A stretch of DNA of 64,000 nt from Spirochaetes bacterium GWE1_32_154 (GTDB lineage Bacteria > Spirochaetota > GWE2-31-10): positions 448,927-512,926 of the forward strand of contig MIAY01000001.1 in assembly GCA_001829315.1 (NCBI GenBank), written 5' to 3'. The notes below the pieces were generated by a model. That model had not been told where the DNA came from. It saw only the letters and a list, made by a program, of their open reading frames with translations, and did no database searches. Below are positions 1 through 9,317 of this stretch, piece after piece. Numbering within the stretch: the stretch's first letter is position 1; the number at the start of each line of letters is the position of its first letter. The position numbers and the translations under genes were made by a program.

Positions 1-781
1 TTAAAGTAATCAAATTGGCTTTAATGGCCGGATAAAATCCGTCGTTTTTACTGATAAAATACCGGATATCTGATAGGGGTGTTGCCCAACCGGTATTGGT
101 AATCCAGGAAGCAGATTCCCGGGGATCACTAATTTTTCCATCCACGACACCTGAAAATAAAACAAGGCGCTTTACTTGATTTTTCTTTGCAATCCATGCT
201 GCATGACCTGCTCCTTGAGAGTAACCCGAAATAATAACTGAGTTCCAAAGAACTTTATTATTCAAAAGATATCTTCCCCAATCTTCAGTTGGATATTGGT
301 TATGAAGATAAATCAGCAATGTATTGATCCGATTGAAAATAGAATTCTCAGGAGTAATACTTATTGACGTTGTGGTATCAAGACCTTCTATAATTTCCTG
401 ACGAATCAGACCATACTCATTGAGATTATTTAATGCTAATCCACCAACCGCAGTTGCATTCGGGTATTGCAGGCTAATGACATGATAACCAAGACCGATC
501 GGTGTGGACAAAAGACCGGAATATGATGCCGGGTCGCTGGAAGTACCCCCAAGAAATAGTACCAGAATCTTTTTTACGGGTAGATTCATGTTTATTCCTG
601 CATAATGAAAATAAGGTGAAGAATCGATAGAACTATCAGTATCAATTGGATTTATTTTGTGAATAGTTGCCTGAGTGCCGGAAATCCCAGGGATACTCTC
701 ATCTTCAGGGGATATTTTACTACAAGTTGTGAATAAAAGTACCATTAGAAAAAATAGAATTATGCTTTTTGAAAAAATCAT
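1..781 (-). CDS. Lipoprotein-like serine esterase/hydrolase, partial (C-terminus beyond window)
   Basis: An open frame runs from an ATG at 781 (preceded by GAGG) off the left edge with no stop, giving about 260 visible residues. The N-terminus is a hydrophobic signal (IILFFLMVLLF) followed by TTCS, a plausible spirochaetal lipobox with Cys as residue 17. Later comes GYSQG (Ser about residue 188), the nucleophile elbow of alpha/beta hydrolases, after LVLFLGGTSSD and a YHVISLQYP strand as expected for that fold. The Asp and His of the triad would lie partly beyond the window. Substrate is unknown. The fold assignment comes from the motif only, so an acyltransferase or esterase role cannot be separated. 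Confidence 0.7.
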   Translation of the reverse strand, partial: MIFSKSIILFFLMVLLFTTCSKISPEDESIPGISGTQATIHKINPIDTDSSIDSSPYFHYAGINMNLPVKKILVLFLGGTSSDPASYSGLLSTPIGLGYHVISLQYPNATAVGGLALNNLNEYGLIRQEIIEGLDTTTSISITPENSIFNRINTLLIYLHNQYPTEDWGRYLLNNKVLWNSVIISGYSQGAGHAAWIAKKNQVKRLVLFSGVVDGKISDPRESASWITNTGWATPLSDIRYFISKNDGFYPAIKANLITL

Positions 782-853
782 CAATCTTTACCTCGCATTA
801 AAATGAGCTTTAACATACGTTTAAACCATGATAACAATAATTGACCCGTTGAA

Positions 854-1666
854 TTATTTGTCAGAAATCTGTTTTTTTGTCATTAGTATGATATATGGAA
901 CAAAACAAACCAGACTCATAATCCATATAACAATACTATCAATTATTTCAAATTTGATGTTTGCACATATTGGTTTAATAATAAGATATCCTATTAAACA
1001 GAGAAATAACAAGGACGATTGAAAATATATTCCAATTATTGATGAATATCCGAATTTATTTTTTTTTAATAATAAAACACCGGCAAGAAACCAGATTATG
1101 CAAATAAAGATATCTGCAAAACTTACAGCTAAATCGGGTAGTGATACTGTTTTTATCCCGATAAAATTATTTATTATTACAGAAGAAGCTTTTGTAATAA
1201 ATAAAAGACCTAAAATGATGATGATAATACTATAGATTTTATTTGAAAAATGTAATGCAAATTTTTGTTTAACAGCAGTGTGATCTATAGCTTTGAAAAT
1301 TGATACATATGCAACGATGCAGGTTACCAGTATTATTATATTGATTATTTTATTTACAAAAATATGTATTGAAATTGAATAGACTATTTGATTATACATA
1401 ATAAAAAGCATCACCCCCGATAAACACAACTGCCATTGTTGTATTTTTCTAACAGATAAAATAAACACTATCGCAAAAACAGGTATGCCTATAATTAGAT
1501 TTACAATATCATTTGCGAGAAAAGCATTTTTTAAAACTAAAGTCGGATAAATTATATTTGATATAAGTATGTTAAGAATAGAATTAGCAAAAAATAATAC
1601 CATTGCAATAATGGATATAAAATATGCATTTTTTTCTCTTGATTTAATTAGTATCGAATTTTCCAT
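854..1666 (-). CDS. Hypothetical polytopic membrane protein (about 8 TM)
   Basis: 270 residues starting MENSILIKS. This start has GGAG 8 bases upstream. An in-frame codon at 1723 would extend it by 19 residues into the end of the upstream gene but lacks a better ribosome site. About eight hydrophobic segments span the protein, with short charged loops and no recognisable catalytic motif. It follows the J-domain gene by 22 bases on the same strand, so it is probably the last gene of the cheD transcription unit. Family not recognised; no function proposed. Confidence 0.6.
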   Translation of the reverse strand: MENSILIKSREKNAYFISIIAMVLFFANSILNILISNIIYPTLVLKNAFLANDIVNLIIGIPVFAIVFILSVRKIQQWQLCLSGVMLFIMYNQIVYSISIHIFVNKIINIIILVTCIVAYVSIFKAIDHTAVKQKFALHFSNKIYSIIIIILGLLFITKASSVIINNFIGIKTVSLPDLAVSFADIFICIIWFLAGVLLLKKNKFGYSSIIGIYFQSSLLFLCLIGYLIIKPICANIKFEIIDSIVIWIMSLVCFVPYIILMTKKQISDK

Positions 1667-1688
1667 TTTTTCTCCATGTTTGCCTTTT

Positions 1689-2435
1689 CTAAAACTCCCA
1701 GTTTTCAAAAAAATCTTCTTCACTGAATAGTGTTATCAGCGACATTATAGAAAATATTTCCTGCCTGTGAGTTCGTGAATTTATTGTATTAATCGCCTGA
1801 ACGCAATCGATTATTAGTGAATCCTTCATTGAAAATATTGATGAGCGTAATTCGAGATAATTTCTTGAACCGGTAATAGTATTAAAATACTTTATGATAT
1901 TTGCTCTTGTTCGCTCAAGTTCATACTCATCTTTATGCAATTCGCCGGATAAAATATCTTTTCTGAAAAGCACGATGTATTTGAAATTTTCAAGAATCGC
2001 ATAAATAATATCAAGATATTGTTCATGGTTAACATTACGTTGTTTTTTAATATAAAGAATTAAAATCGATAAATATTCATCAAAAAAATTCAGGTTTTTT
2101 TCTGAATACAAAATATTCCTGAAATTAATTGTCAGTTGTTTTATATGTGAGAAAAATACTTTTTTATCTGATTTTAAAATAAAATTTGTACCGAAAAACA
2201 TTTCATACTTAATAAAAAATAATGTTTCAGATTCTTTCAGTTGTATGGTATCAATTTTTGTGGCTTTTTCCATTGCAGCATGGTATGCTTCAATGATTTC
2301 TGCAGTTTTGCCTGCATCACCGCCATTAATATCAGGATGATGTTTTCTGATTAATTCACGAAAAGCTTTTTTTATGTTCTCAACTGTTGAGTTCTCAGGA
2401 ATATTAAGAATATAAAAAGGATCAGCACTACTCAT
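1689..2435 (-). CDS. J-domain (DnaJ-like) protein with unknown C-terminal region
   Basis: Residues 5-60 form a J domain with the invariant HPD tripeptide at 33-35 between two predicted helices (YILNIPENSTVENIKKAFRE and an AEIIEAYHAAME helix). J domains stimulate the ATPase of Hsp70 (DnaK). The glycine-rich and zinc-finger regions of true DnaJ are absent. Residues 65-248 are helical and unrecognised, so this is a class III/C type J protein that probably targets DnaK to one client. Its ATG overlaps the stop of cheD (ATGA at 2432-2435), so the two are translationally coupled. Whether the client is a chemotaxis component is inference. Confidence 0.8.
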   Translation of the reverse strand: MSSADPFYILNIPENSTVENIKKAFRELIRKHHPDINGGDAGKTAEIIEAYHAAMEKATKIDTIQLKESETLFFIKYEMFFGTNFILKSDKKVFFSHIKQLTINFRNILYSEKNLNFFDEYLSILILYIKKQRNVNHEQYLDIIYAILENFKYIVLFRKDILSGELHKDEYELERTRANIIKYFNTITGSRNYLELRSSIFSMKDSLIIDCVQAINTINSRTHRQEIFSIMSLITLFSEEDFFENWEF

Positions 2436-2923
2436 AAATTCTTCAGTCTCACTATTTTGACTTCACCGCTTAATGTATTCAGAAAAATCTTCAGTGGTTC
2501 AGGTTGTAATACTATTTTTTCAATGATTTTAATTCGTGCCATTGACAAAAATGCCTCTACAAATTCGACATTTGACTCCTGAACTTTTAAAACACTTTTA
2601 TCAGGCCTGTTCATAATTGATGCACCAAAAATCTTCGCAATAATATCTTTTCTTTTTGTCCCGAATTGTTCCATTTGATATAAAAGCTTCTCTAAAGAAA
2701 AAATACCGTATCTGCTGTTCTTCTCATCAAGCATTTGTTCAAAATCATGTTCTAAAAATGTACCCGGCAGAACAATATGATTTAAACCTGCGACATGACA
2801 TACCGGATCAAACATTGTTACTGAAACACAGGAACCAAGAAGTGTTTGTAAAATAGCCGGTTTATTTGTTACTGCCAATCCCCCGATTGGAACAATAATA
2901 TTTTCTAATGATTCGTTTTCCAA
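2432..2923 (-). CDS. cheD: CheD chemoreceptor glutamine deamidase
   Basis: 163 residues, the usual CheD length. The family signature LGSCVSV is at 29-35, with the catalytic Cys32 and His49 (GLNHIVLP) 17 residues apart, the same spacing as in Thermotoga CheD. The conserved RYG and KIFGASIM segments follow. CheD deamidates glutamines in methyl-accepting chemotaxis proteins and, in several bacteria, binds CheC/CheX-class phosphatases. The core che operon of this genome lies 53 kb away in the window, so cheD is detached from it. It is the first gene of a unit with the J-domain gene (4-base overlap) and a membrane protein. Confidence 0.93.
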   Translation of the reverse strand: MENESLENIIVPIGGLAVTNKPAILQTLLGSCVSVTMFDPVCHVAGLNHIVLPGTFLEHDFEQMLDEKNSRYGIFSLEKLLYQMEQFGTKRKDIIAKIFGASIMNRPDKSVLKVQESNVEFVEAFLSMARIKIIEKIVLQPEPLKIFLNTLSGEVKIVRLKNL

Positions 2924-3071
2924 TTTTACCTCTTATTACTTTTTTACCCGAAGTATAATAATATTATTATAATATTTTATCAACTTGAAAAATTTTTATT
3001 TGAAATAAAATAAAGTTGAGATATATTAAAAAGTGTTGTAGTTTAATTTAATCTATACCGAAGAAAATACT

Positions 3072-3941
3072 ATGAGAAAATTACTTTTAATATGTATATT
3101 ATCCGTATTCGTAACAACAGGATTATATTGCAGCAAAACAAGAAAACAAATTGTTTCAGAACTTTTTGCTGTTGTTGATAAATGGATGGGAACTCCTTAT
3201 GTGTATGGAGGTGACAGCAGGACCGGAATCGACTGTTCTGCGTTCACAAACAGGGTTTATACTGAAGTATTTAATAAAACGCTCCCCAGAACTGTTGCTA
3301 AACAAAAATTTACCGGTACAACAGTAACCGGTAATTTACAACCGGGTGATTTACTCTTTTTTAATATAGATGGTAAAATAAGTCATGTCGGTATATTTGT
3401 TTTTGACAATAAATTCATCCATGCAGCATCAGCCGGAAACGAGGTTGGTGTAATCAAATCATCATTGCAGGAGAAATATTACAGAGCCCGTTTTGTATAC
3501 GCAAAAAGACTCGTTGACTTACCTGCTTTCGGTACAATCGCATTAGAAAATGATCCGGCACTACCAACGATACAATCACTTCATGAAAAAGAATCATCCA
3601 ATAACGATATGAATAGCATTACTATTACCAATAAATCTGATTTAGTTTCTTTTATTTTAGGGGCTGTTGTATATAAAGGAGAAATCAGAGATTTGACAGA
3701 TTCCTATTTTTCAGAAAGGGAAATTAAATATAGCATAGAAAACATTAATCATGAAAAAAATCATTTTGTAATATCAATATTAAATTTAAATACTGAAAGA
3801 GAACGAAAAATCCATTTATTTGATATGAAAAAAGATAAAAAAATTATTAAAGGTTTTTATCTTCCAAAAGGAAATTACGCTATCAAATTGAAAACGACAA
3901 AAAATGAGATTATTTTTGAAAAAAACATATTTATATTATAA
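3072..3941 (+). CDS. NlpC/P60 family cell-wall peptidase, lipoprotein-like, with extra C-terminal domain
   Basis: The N-terminal signal ends in GLYCS, a lipobox-like site with Cys at residue 20. Residues 25-150 are an NlpC/P60 domain: GTPYVYGG, catalytic Cys in DCSAF, His in SHVGIF and a third polar residue in FIHAAS, ordered as in gamma-D-glutamyl-diaminopimelate endopeptidases. Residues 160-289 form an unrecognised domain rich in beta strands. The enzyme would cut peptidoglycan stem peptides in the periplasm. The start ATG at 3072 is preceded only by a weak purine run. It converges on dnaE with an 18-base gap and no obvious hairpin. Confidence 0.88.
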   Translation: MRKLLLICILSVFVTTGLYCSKTRKQIVSELFAVVDKWMGTPYVYGGDSRTGIDCSAFTNRVYTEVFNKTLPRTVAKQKFTGTTVTGNLQPGDLLFFNIDGKISHVGIFVFDNKFIHAASAGNEVGVIKSSLQEKYYRARFVYAKRLVDLPAFGTIALENDPALPTIQSLHEKESSNNDMNSITITNKSDLVSFILGAVVYKGEIRDLTDSYFSEREIKYSIENINHEKNHFVISILNLNTERERKIHLFDMKKDKKIIKGFYLPKGNYAIKLKTTKNEIIFEKNIFIL

Positions 3942-3959
3942 AAAAACTACCGGAATAAC

Positions 3960-6900
3960 TTACAACATTTTTATATCATAAATAAAACTGTATTTATCTA
4001 AAAACGAACGGACAACCTCTTTATCATTTGGTGCCAGACAATCTTTAGATCTGATTAAATACTCATCACCATCTTCCGTTTTAATATGAAAAATAAGCTT
4101 TAATGATCCTGCAATGCTGATTAAATCATTTCGTAATAGTTTTAAATCATTTACATCTGCCAACTCAGTGCCTTCGATATAAATATGCATTTCCGAGATG
4201 TCAGCTTCATTAACTTCTTTTAAGTCTATAATCTTATCCGCGATGACCTGAACCGAGTCGTTATGACCCTTACGGCAATAAGCCTTTATAAATAGCGGTT
4301 GCAACGGTTTTAAAAGTGAAGCAAACTGGCTATATTGTATTTTGTAAATAATCAATTCAAACTCACCATGATTATCAGCAATCATTGCCTTAGCCCATGT
4401 GTCGCCATTTTCATTTTTAAACTCTTTAAATGTATCAACTAAACCGGCAATAGTAATGTTATTTTTTGTTCCATAGCCGGGAATGACTATTTCCTTAATA
4501 GTTTTTGAATTATACTGACAATTATTTCTGATAAAATTCCTGTATTTATCAATCGGATTACCGGTAATAAAAAAACCGATCGATTCTTTTTCATACGCTA
4601 AACGTAAATTATCTTCCCACTCAGCAACATTGATACCGGGAATAGTTTCATGGGTTGATTGTTCCTCCAATACAATATCAAAAAGTCCGCCTTGACCTGT
4701 TTTCTGGTCATTCTGATATAACTGAGCTTCTTTTATCAGTTCATCGAGACTCTCAAATATCCATCGTCGTTTTTGTCCGAATGAGTCAAATGCTCCGGTT
4801 TTTATCAGAATTTCCAATACAGAACGATTGATAATTCTCAGGTCAATATTTTTAAGAAAATCAAGAAAATGTTTAAAACCGCCACATTTAATTCTTGATT
4901 CAACAATATTTGCAGAGGCTGTCTCTCCAACACCTTTTATGCCATTGAGTGCATATCTGATATTATTTTCTTCAACTGTATATTTAACATCGGACTTATT
5001 TACATCCGGTTGTAGTACATTAATGCCTTGTTCCTTTGCATATTTAACATAAATTGATATTTTCTCAGGATTCCCTCTTTCAGAAGATAAAACAGCTGCC
5101 ATAAAATGAACAGGATAATATGCTTTTAAATACCCGCATTGATATGCAAGATAAGAATAAGCGGCTGCATGCGATTTATTAAAACCATAGTTTGCAAACT
5201 CTTCCATTTTCTTAAAAACAGTTTCAGCAACTGATTTCTCAATACCGTTTTTTATTGCCCCTTCAACAAATATTGCAAGCTGTTTTTGCATTTCCTCAGC
5301 TTTTTTCTTACCCATAGCTCTTCGTAGAATATCAGCTGAACCAAGAGAATAACCTGCCATAACCTGTGAAACTTTCATAACCTGTTCCTGATATACCATA
5401 ATACCGTAGGTTTCATTAAGGACAGGCTCAAGGCATGGATGATCGTAAATGATTTTTTCCTCACCGTTTTTTCTTTTAATAAATGTTTCGATAAACTGAA
5501 GCGGACCGGGACGATAGAGTGCATTCATTGCTATAATATCTGATAATTTGTTTGGCTTTAACCCTTTCAAATGTTTTTGCATACCAGGGCTTTCAAACTG
5601 AAATATAGCGGCGGTATCACCCCTGGAAAATAAATCAAAGACTTTTTTATCATCAATCGGAATGGTATCAATATCTAATGTAATACCTTGTTTTTGAAGA
5701 AGTTCAATACAATCACGCATTAATGTTAATGTGATAAGTCCGAGAAAATCCATTTTTACCAAACCGCAATCTTCCAGTTGCGGTCCGGGAAACTGAGTGG
5801 TTATAGTATCTCCCTGTTTTTCATCTTTAACAAGTTGTAACGGTACATACTCAATAACCTGTTCTTTACCAATTACAACACCGCAAGCATGAACACCGGT
5901 TTGTCTATTTAAATTTTCAAGTTTTTTTGCCATGAAAATAAGTTTTTGCTCTTCTTCTGTTCCGTTTTCAACAATTTGTTTTAATTCGGGAACCATTTCA
6001 ATTTTATCGGCAAGCAATTTACCTTCTTCGGGAATCAGTTTGACGATCTGGTTGATTCGCCCGAGCGGTATTTCCATAACACGCCCGACATCTCTTATTA
6101 CCGATTTTGTTTTCATTTTCCCGAATGTTACAATCTGACTAACCCTGTCTGACCCATACTTGCGATTAACATAATCCATAACTTCGCCACGCCGTTCTTT
6201 ACAGAAGTCAATATCAAAATCTGGCATGCTGACTCTCTCAATATTCAAAAACCGTTCAAAAAGAAGATCATAGGCTAACGGATCAATATTGGTGATACCA
6301 AGAGCATACGCGACAATACTTCCGGCACCAGAACCTCGTCCAGGTCCAACCCAAATACCATTATCCCGTGCATATTTAATAAAATCCCATACAATAAGAA
6401 AATAACCGGGAAATTTCATATCATTTATAACGCCGGTTTCCATTTTCAGTCGCGCTAAAATCTCAGGTGTAACATCTTTATATTTTTTATAAACACCTTC
6501 TTCGGCAATTTTATACAAAAAGGTTTCTTTTGTAAAACCCTCCGGTACTTCAAATTCAGGTAAAATCGGACCGGGTAAATCAAGTTTAACATTGCATAAA
6601 TCTGCAATAACTTTTGTATTTGACATAGCTGAAGGAAATGATTTGAAAATTTTAAACATTTCTTCTTCTGATTTAAAATAAAATTCATCAGATGAAAACC
6701 TCATTCGATTTGTATCTGAAATCAATTTCTTGGTACCGATACAAAGAAGAGCGTCATGAGTCGTTGCGTCAGATTTACTTAAATAATGAGCATCATTTGT
6801 AGCAACAAGAGGAATTTTAAGTTTTTTTGAAATAGCAGCAAGTTCTTTAATGACAATTTCTTCTTCTTTCATTCTGTGATATTGCATTTCAAGATAAAAT

Positions 6901-7397
6901 GAATCGCTGCCGAATAAATTTTTAAAATAGAGTGCTGTTTCTTCTGCATGAGGTATATCTTTATTTAATATTGCAGCTTGAACCTCACCTCCGATACAGG
7001 CGGAAAGACAAATTAAATCGTCTTTATATCGTTCTAACAATTCTCTGTCAATTCGTGGTTTATAATAAAAGCCTTCAGTATATGAATATGAACTGAGTTT
7101 AATAAGATTTTTGTAACCATTATGATTTTTTGCAAGAAGAATTAAGTGAAACCGTTCTTTTTCTTTATCAAACCGCGAACCGGATGTCATATAAAACTCA
7201 GAGCCGATTATCGGTTTTATACCATTTGCAACGCATTCCCGATAAAATTCAATTGCACCAAACATATTACCATGATCAGTCATAGCAACTGCACTCATAC
7301 CAAGTTCTTTGGTTTTTTTTACCAGTTCCTTGATTTTTATCATACCGTCAAGAAGACTGTATTCAGTGTGAATGTGAAGATGAACAAAATCACTCAT
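3960..7397 (-). CDS. dnaE: DNA polymerase III alpha subunit
   Basis: 1145 residues, standard for DnaE-type replicative polymerase. An N-terminal PHP domain (LHIHTEYSLLDG, TDHG, NDAH) is followed by the polymerase core with PDFDIDF at 392-398 (catalytic Asp393 and Asp395) and KMDFLGL carrying the third Asp. Then come helix-hairpin-helix/beta-clamp-binding regions and a C-terminal OB-type domain. All nine positions that bind metal in active PHP domains look occupied (H8, H10, D17, H42, E67, H84, C134, D202, H204). The ATG overlaps the TGA of the upstream hydrolase gene (7394-7397), so it is the last gene of a three-gene unit with HDOD and hydrolase. Confidence 0.98.
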   Translation of the reverse strand: MSDFVHLHIHTEYSLLDGMIKIKELVKKTKELGMSAVAMTDHGNMFGAIEFYRECVANGIKPIIGSEFYMTSGSRFDKEKERFHLILLAKNHNGYKNLIKLSSYSYTEGFYYKPRIDRELLERYKDDLICLSACIGGEVQAAILNKDIPHAEETALYFKNLFGSDSFYLEMQYHRMKEEEIVIKELAAISKKLKIPLVATNDAHYLSKSDATTHDALLCIGTKKLISDTNRMRFSSDEFYFKSEEEMFKIFKSFPSAMSNTKVIADLCNVKLDLPGPILPEFEVPEGFTKETFLYKIAEEGVYKKYKDVTPEILARLKMETGVINDMKFPGYFLIVWDFIKYARDNGIWVGPGRGSGAGSIVAYALGITNIDPLAYDLLFERFLNIERVSMPDFDIDFCKERRGEVMDYVNRKYGSDRVSQIVTFGKMKTKSVIRDVGRVMEIPLGRINQIVKLIPEEGKLLADKIEMVPELKQIVENGTEEEQKLIFMAKKLENLNRQTGVHACGVVIGKEQVIEYVPLQLVKDEKQGDTITTQFPGPQLEDCGLVKMDFLGLITLTLMRDCIELLQKQGITLDIDTIPIDDKKVFDLFSRGDTAAIFQFESPGMQKHLKGLKPNKLSDIIAMNALYRPGPLQFIETFIKRKNGEEKIIYDHPCLEPVLNETYGIMVYQEQVMKVSQVMAGYSLGSADILRRAMGKKKAEEMQKQLAIFVEGAIKNGIEKSVAETVFKKMEEFANYGFNKSHAAAYSYLAYQCGYLKAYYPVHFMAAVLSSERGNPEKISIYVKYAKEQGINVLQPDVNKSDVKYTVEENNIRYALNGIKGVGETASANIVESRIKCGGFKHFLDFLKNIDLRIINRSVLEILIKTGAFDSFGQKRRWIFESLDELIKEAQLYQNDQKTGQGGLFDIVLEEQSTHETIPGINVAEWEDNLRLAYEKESIGFFITGNPIDKYRNFIRNNCQYNSKTIKEIVIPGYGTKNNITIAGLVDTFKEFKNENGDTWAKAMIADNHGEFELIIYKIQYSQFASLLKPLQPLFIKAYCRKGHNDSVQVIADKIIDLKEVNEADISEMHIYIEGTELADVNDLKLLRNDLISIAGSLKLIFHIKTEDGDEYLIRSKDCLAPNDKEVVRSFLDKYSFIYDIKML

Positions 7398-8287
7398 ATT
7401 ATTATCTCTAACCCTTCGTAAGCAGGTTCTACACGTAGAATTCCTTTACTATTGTAATTTTTATCACACATTTCTAAAAGTGTATCAAGTTTCTTATCTG
7501 ATCGTTCAGGATCATGATGAGTTAAAACTAAATGTTTCACTCCGGCTTTTAATGCCTGATCAATTGCATAACCATACGTTGAATGTCCCCAGCCCGTAAA
7601 TTTAGGATACTCTTTTGTTGTATATTGCGCATCATGTATTAAAAGATCAGAATTTTTATAAAAATCAACAATTCGTTTATTACTAAAATATGCGGCATCC
7701 TGTCCCTCTTGAAAGTTATCAGGGTCATTTGCAAATAAATTAATATATTGCTCATGATCATAGCACGTTGATATTGATTTGCCTTTATATTCTATTTTAT
7801 AGCCAAGACATAAAACAGGGTGGTTTAAATAAATATAACTGACCTTTACTCCACCTTCTAACTCTATAGAACCTTCTTTTAATTCATGGTATGTAATTTT
7901 ACTTTGCAATTGTGAGAAATTAACCGGGAAATGTTCATAGTTTAGCTGACCACCTACTATAGTCTCAAGATTACCATCAAGAGAAACAGGCCCGTAAATA
8001 TCAATAATCGAATTAGGTGCATAAATTGGTCCGAAAAAAGGAAAACCGTAAATATGATCCCAATGAGTGTGTGTAAGAAATGAATGTATCTGCAACGGTT
8101 TTTTTATATCAGGATTGGAAAAATAATGAGTTCCCAGAGCTCTTGCTCCGGTTCCAAAATCGATCATTATCTGATAATCCAAATCTGTTATTATTTGAAT
8201 ACAACTTGTATTACCGCCATATTTTGCAGTCAGCGGACCGGGAGATGGAATCGAACCGCGGACTCCCCAGAATCTTACTCCAAACAC
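7394..8287 (-). CDS. Metallo-beta-lactamase-fold hydrolase (GVRGS type)
   Basis: The start of the protein carries FWGVRGSIPSPG and YGGNTSC, and HTHWDHIYGFPFF supplies the HxHxDH zinc motif. Later HDAQYT and THHDPERSD provide further metal ligands. This is the layout of the MBL subfamily related to class II cyclic-nucleotide phosphodiesterases and PhnP/RNase Z-like enzymes. The substrate is unknown. I chose GTG at 8287, which has GGGGG five bases upstream; a TTG at 8299 would add four residues but has no ribosome site. The gene follows the HDOD gene almost without a gap and overlaps dnaE by four bases. Confidence 0.85.
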   Translation of the reverse strand: MFGVRFWGVRGSIPSPGPLTAKYGGNTSCIQIITDLDYQIMIDFGTGARALGTHYFSNPDIKKPLQIHSFLTHTHWDHIYGFPFFGPIYAPNSIIDIYGPVSLDGNLETIVGGQLNYEHFPVNFSQLQSKITYHELKEGSIELEGGVKVSYIYLNHPVLCLGYKIEYKGKSISTCYDHEQYINLFANDPDNFQEGQDAAYFSNKRIVDFYKNSDLLIHDAQYTTKEYPKFTGWGHSTYGYAIDQALKAGVKHLVLTHHDPERSDKKLDTLLEMCDKNYNSKGILRVEPAYEGLEIII

Positions 8288-8300
8288 ATTCGCCCCCAAT

Positions 8301-9164
8301 TTATGTCAACTTTAAGAAAATTTCTGCTTTTTTGATTGTCGATTCAACGTTTTTCTCTGCTTCCCGTATATCATCCCATTTTAAACCTGTTATAGATAAC
8401 AACTCTTCTTCATTCGTATCAGGTGTCCCGTTTCCACTAAAACCAATACCTGCACGTCTTGTAAGAATATTTGCAAGACAAATAGTTGCAACAAACTTTT
8501 TAGTTTGAGAACTTACATCCTGTAAGTTATGGTGACATGATATGGTGTCTTTTAATGTTGCAGGCAGTTTCCACATATCTGCAATACGAAGTCCTAAATC
8601 ACAGTGATTTATTTCAAAATGTTTTGTTTCAACATCATGTAACGGTATTTTATGTTCTACCGAATAATCAATAACTTTTTTATATTCTTCAGGAATAACG
8701 CTATTAAATGGAATCTTACCAATATCATGCAATAAGCCTGCTACAAAATATTCTTCAATAAATTTCACATCAATTTTTTGCTTACTTGCAAAAAACTTTG
8801 CCATAGCACCAACACATAGTGAATGTCTCCAAAAGGCTTCCATATCTAAAGCAACAAAATTTGCACCTGTACTAATATTTGAAATAACACCGGTTGATAT
8901 AACAAGGTTTTTAATTGTATTCACACCTAGCATTACAACAGCACGCACCAGTGACGTAACCTGATTTGGCATGGAATAATATGCTGAATTTATAAGTTTT
9001 AAAACTTTCCCTGTTAAAACGGGGTCAATACTGATTACATCATTCAATTTTTTTGCATCAACTGCCGGATCACGGGATAACTCCATAATCTTTGTTACAG
9101 AAACTGATAAAGGTGGCATTTCCTTGATAAATCTATTTATTTTGATAAGTGAATTACTATCCAT
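8301..9164 (-). CDS. HDOD domain signalling protein
   Basis: 287 residues, nearly all one HDOD domain: PLSVSVTKIMELS, DPVLTGKVLKLINSAYY, the hallmark VTSLVRAVVMLG, then GLLHDIGKIPF and HFEINHCDLGLRIADMWKLP. HDOD proteins are HD-superfamily relatives that usually act in signal transduction (motility, stress, regulation of kinases) and mostly lack nucleotide-hydrolysing activity. This one keeps an HD pair in HDIGK. No other domain is attached. It is the first gene of the unit with the MBL hydrolase and dnaE. The ATG at 9164 is used. Confidence 0.9.
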   Translation of the reverse strand: MDSNSLIKINRFIKEMPPLSVSVTKIMELSRDPAVDAKKLNDVISIDPVLTGKVLKLINSAYYSMPNQVTSLVRAVVMLGVNTIKNLVISTGVISNISTGANFVALDMEAFWRHSLCVGAMAKFFASKQKIDVKFIEEYFVAGLLHDIGKIPFNSVIPEEYKKVIDYSVEHKIPLHDVETKHFEINHCDLGLRIADMWKLPATLKDTISCHHNLQDVSSQTKKFVATICLANILTRRAGIGFSGNGTPDTNEEELLSITGLKWDDIREAEKNVESTIKKAEIFLKLT

Positions 9165-9317
9165 TTTTTAAGAATAACAGAAATAGTGTTAAAAATCAAT
9201 ATACTGTTTTAAATATATTTTAAGGTTACTAAAATAACCGGTTAATTTTTAAAATTTAGTAAAATCCTATATAATTCTGGACAATTTGCCTTCTTTTATG
9301 ATAATTGTATTATAGCG

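Noticed and set aside
2940-2985. Promoter of cheD in the AT-rich repeat ATAATATTATTATAATATT
   Set aside because: A TATACT box is present, but the nearest -35-like sequence is 20 bases away. The palindromic look is explained by simple A/T alternation.
8245-8262. tRNA T-arm-like sequence (GGTTCGATTCC on the minus strand)
   Set aside because: It encodes the conserved GVRGSIPSPG motif of the MBL hydrolase, and no acceptor or anticodon stem can be formed around it.
8080-8508. Opposite-strand open frame of 142 codons across the hydrolase/HDOD junction
   Set aside because: It overlaps two well-supported conserved genes, has no ribosome site and no recognisable protein pattern.
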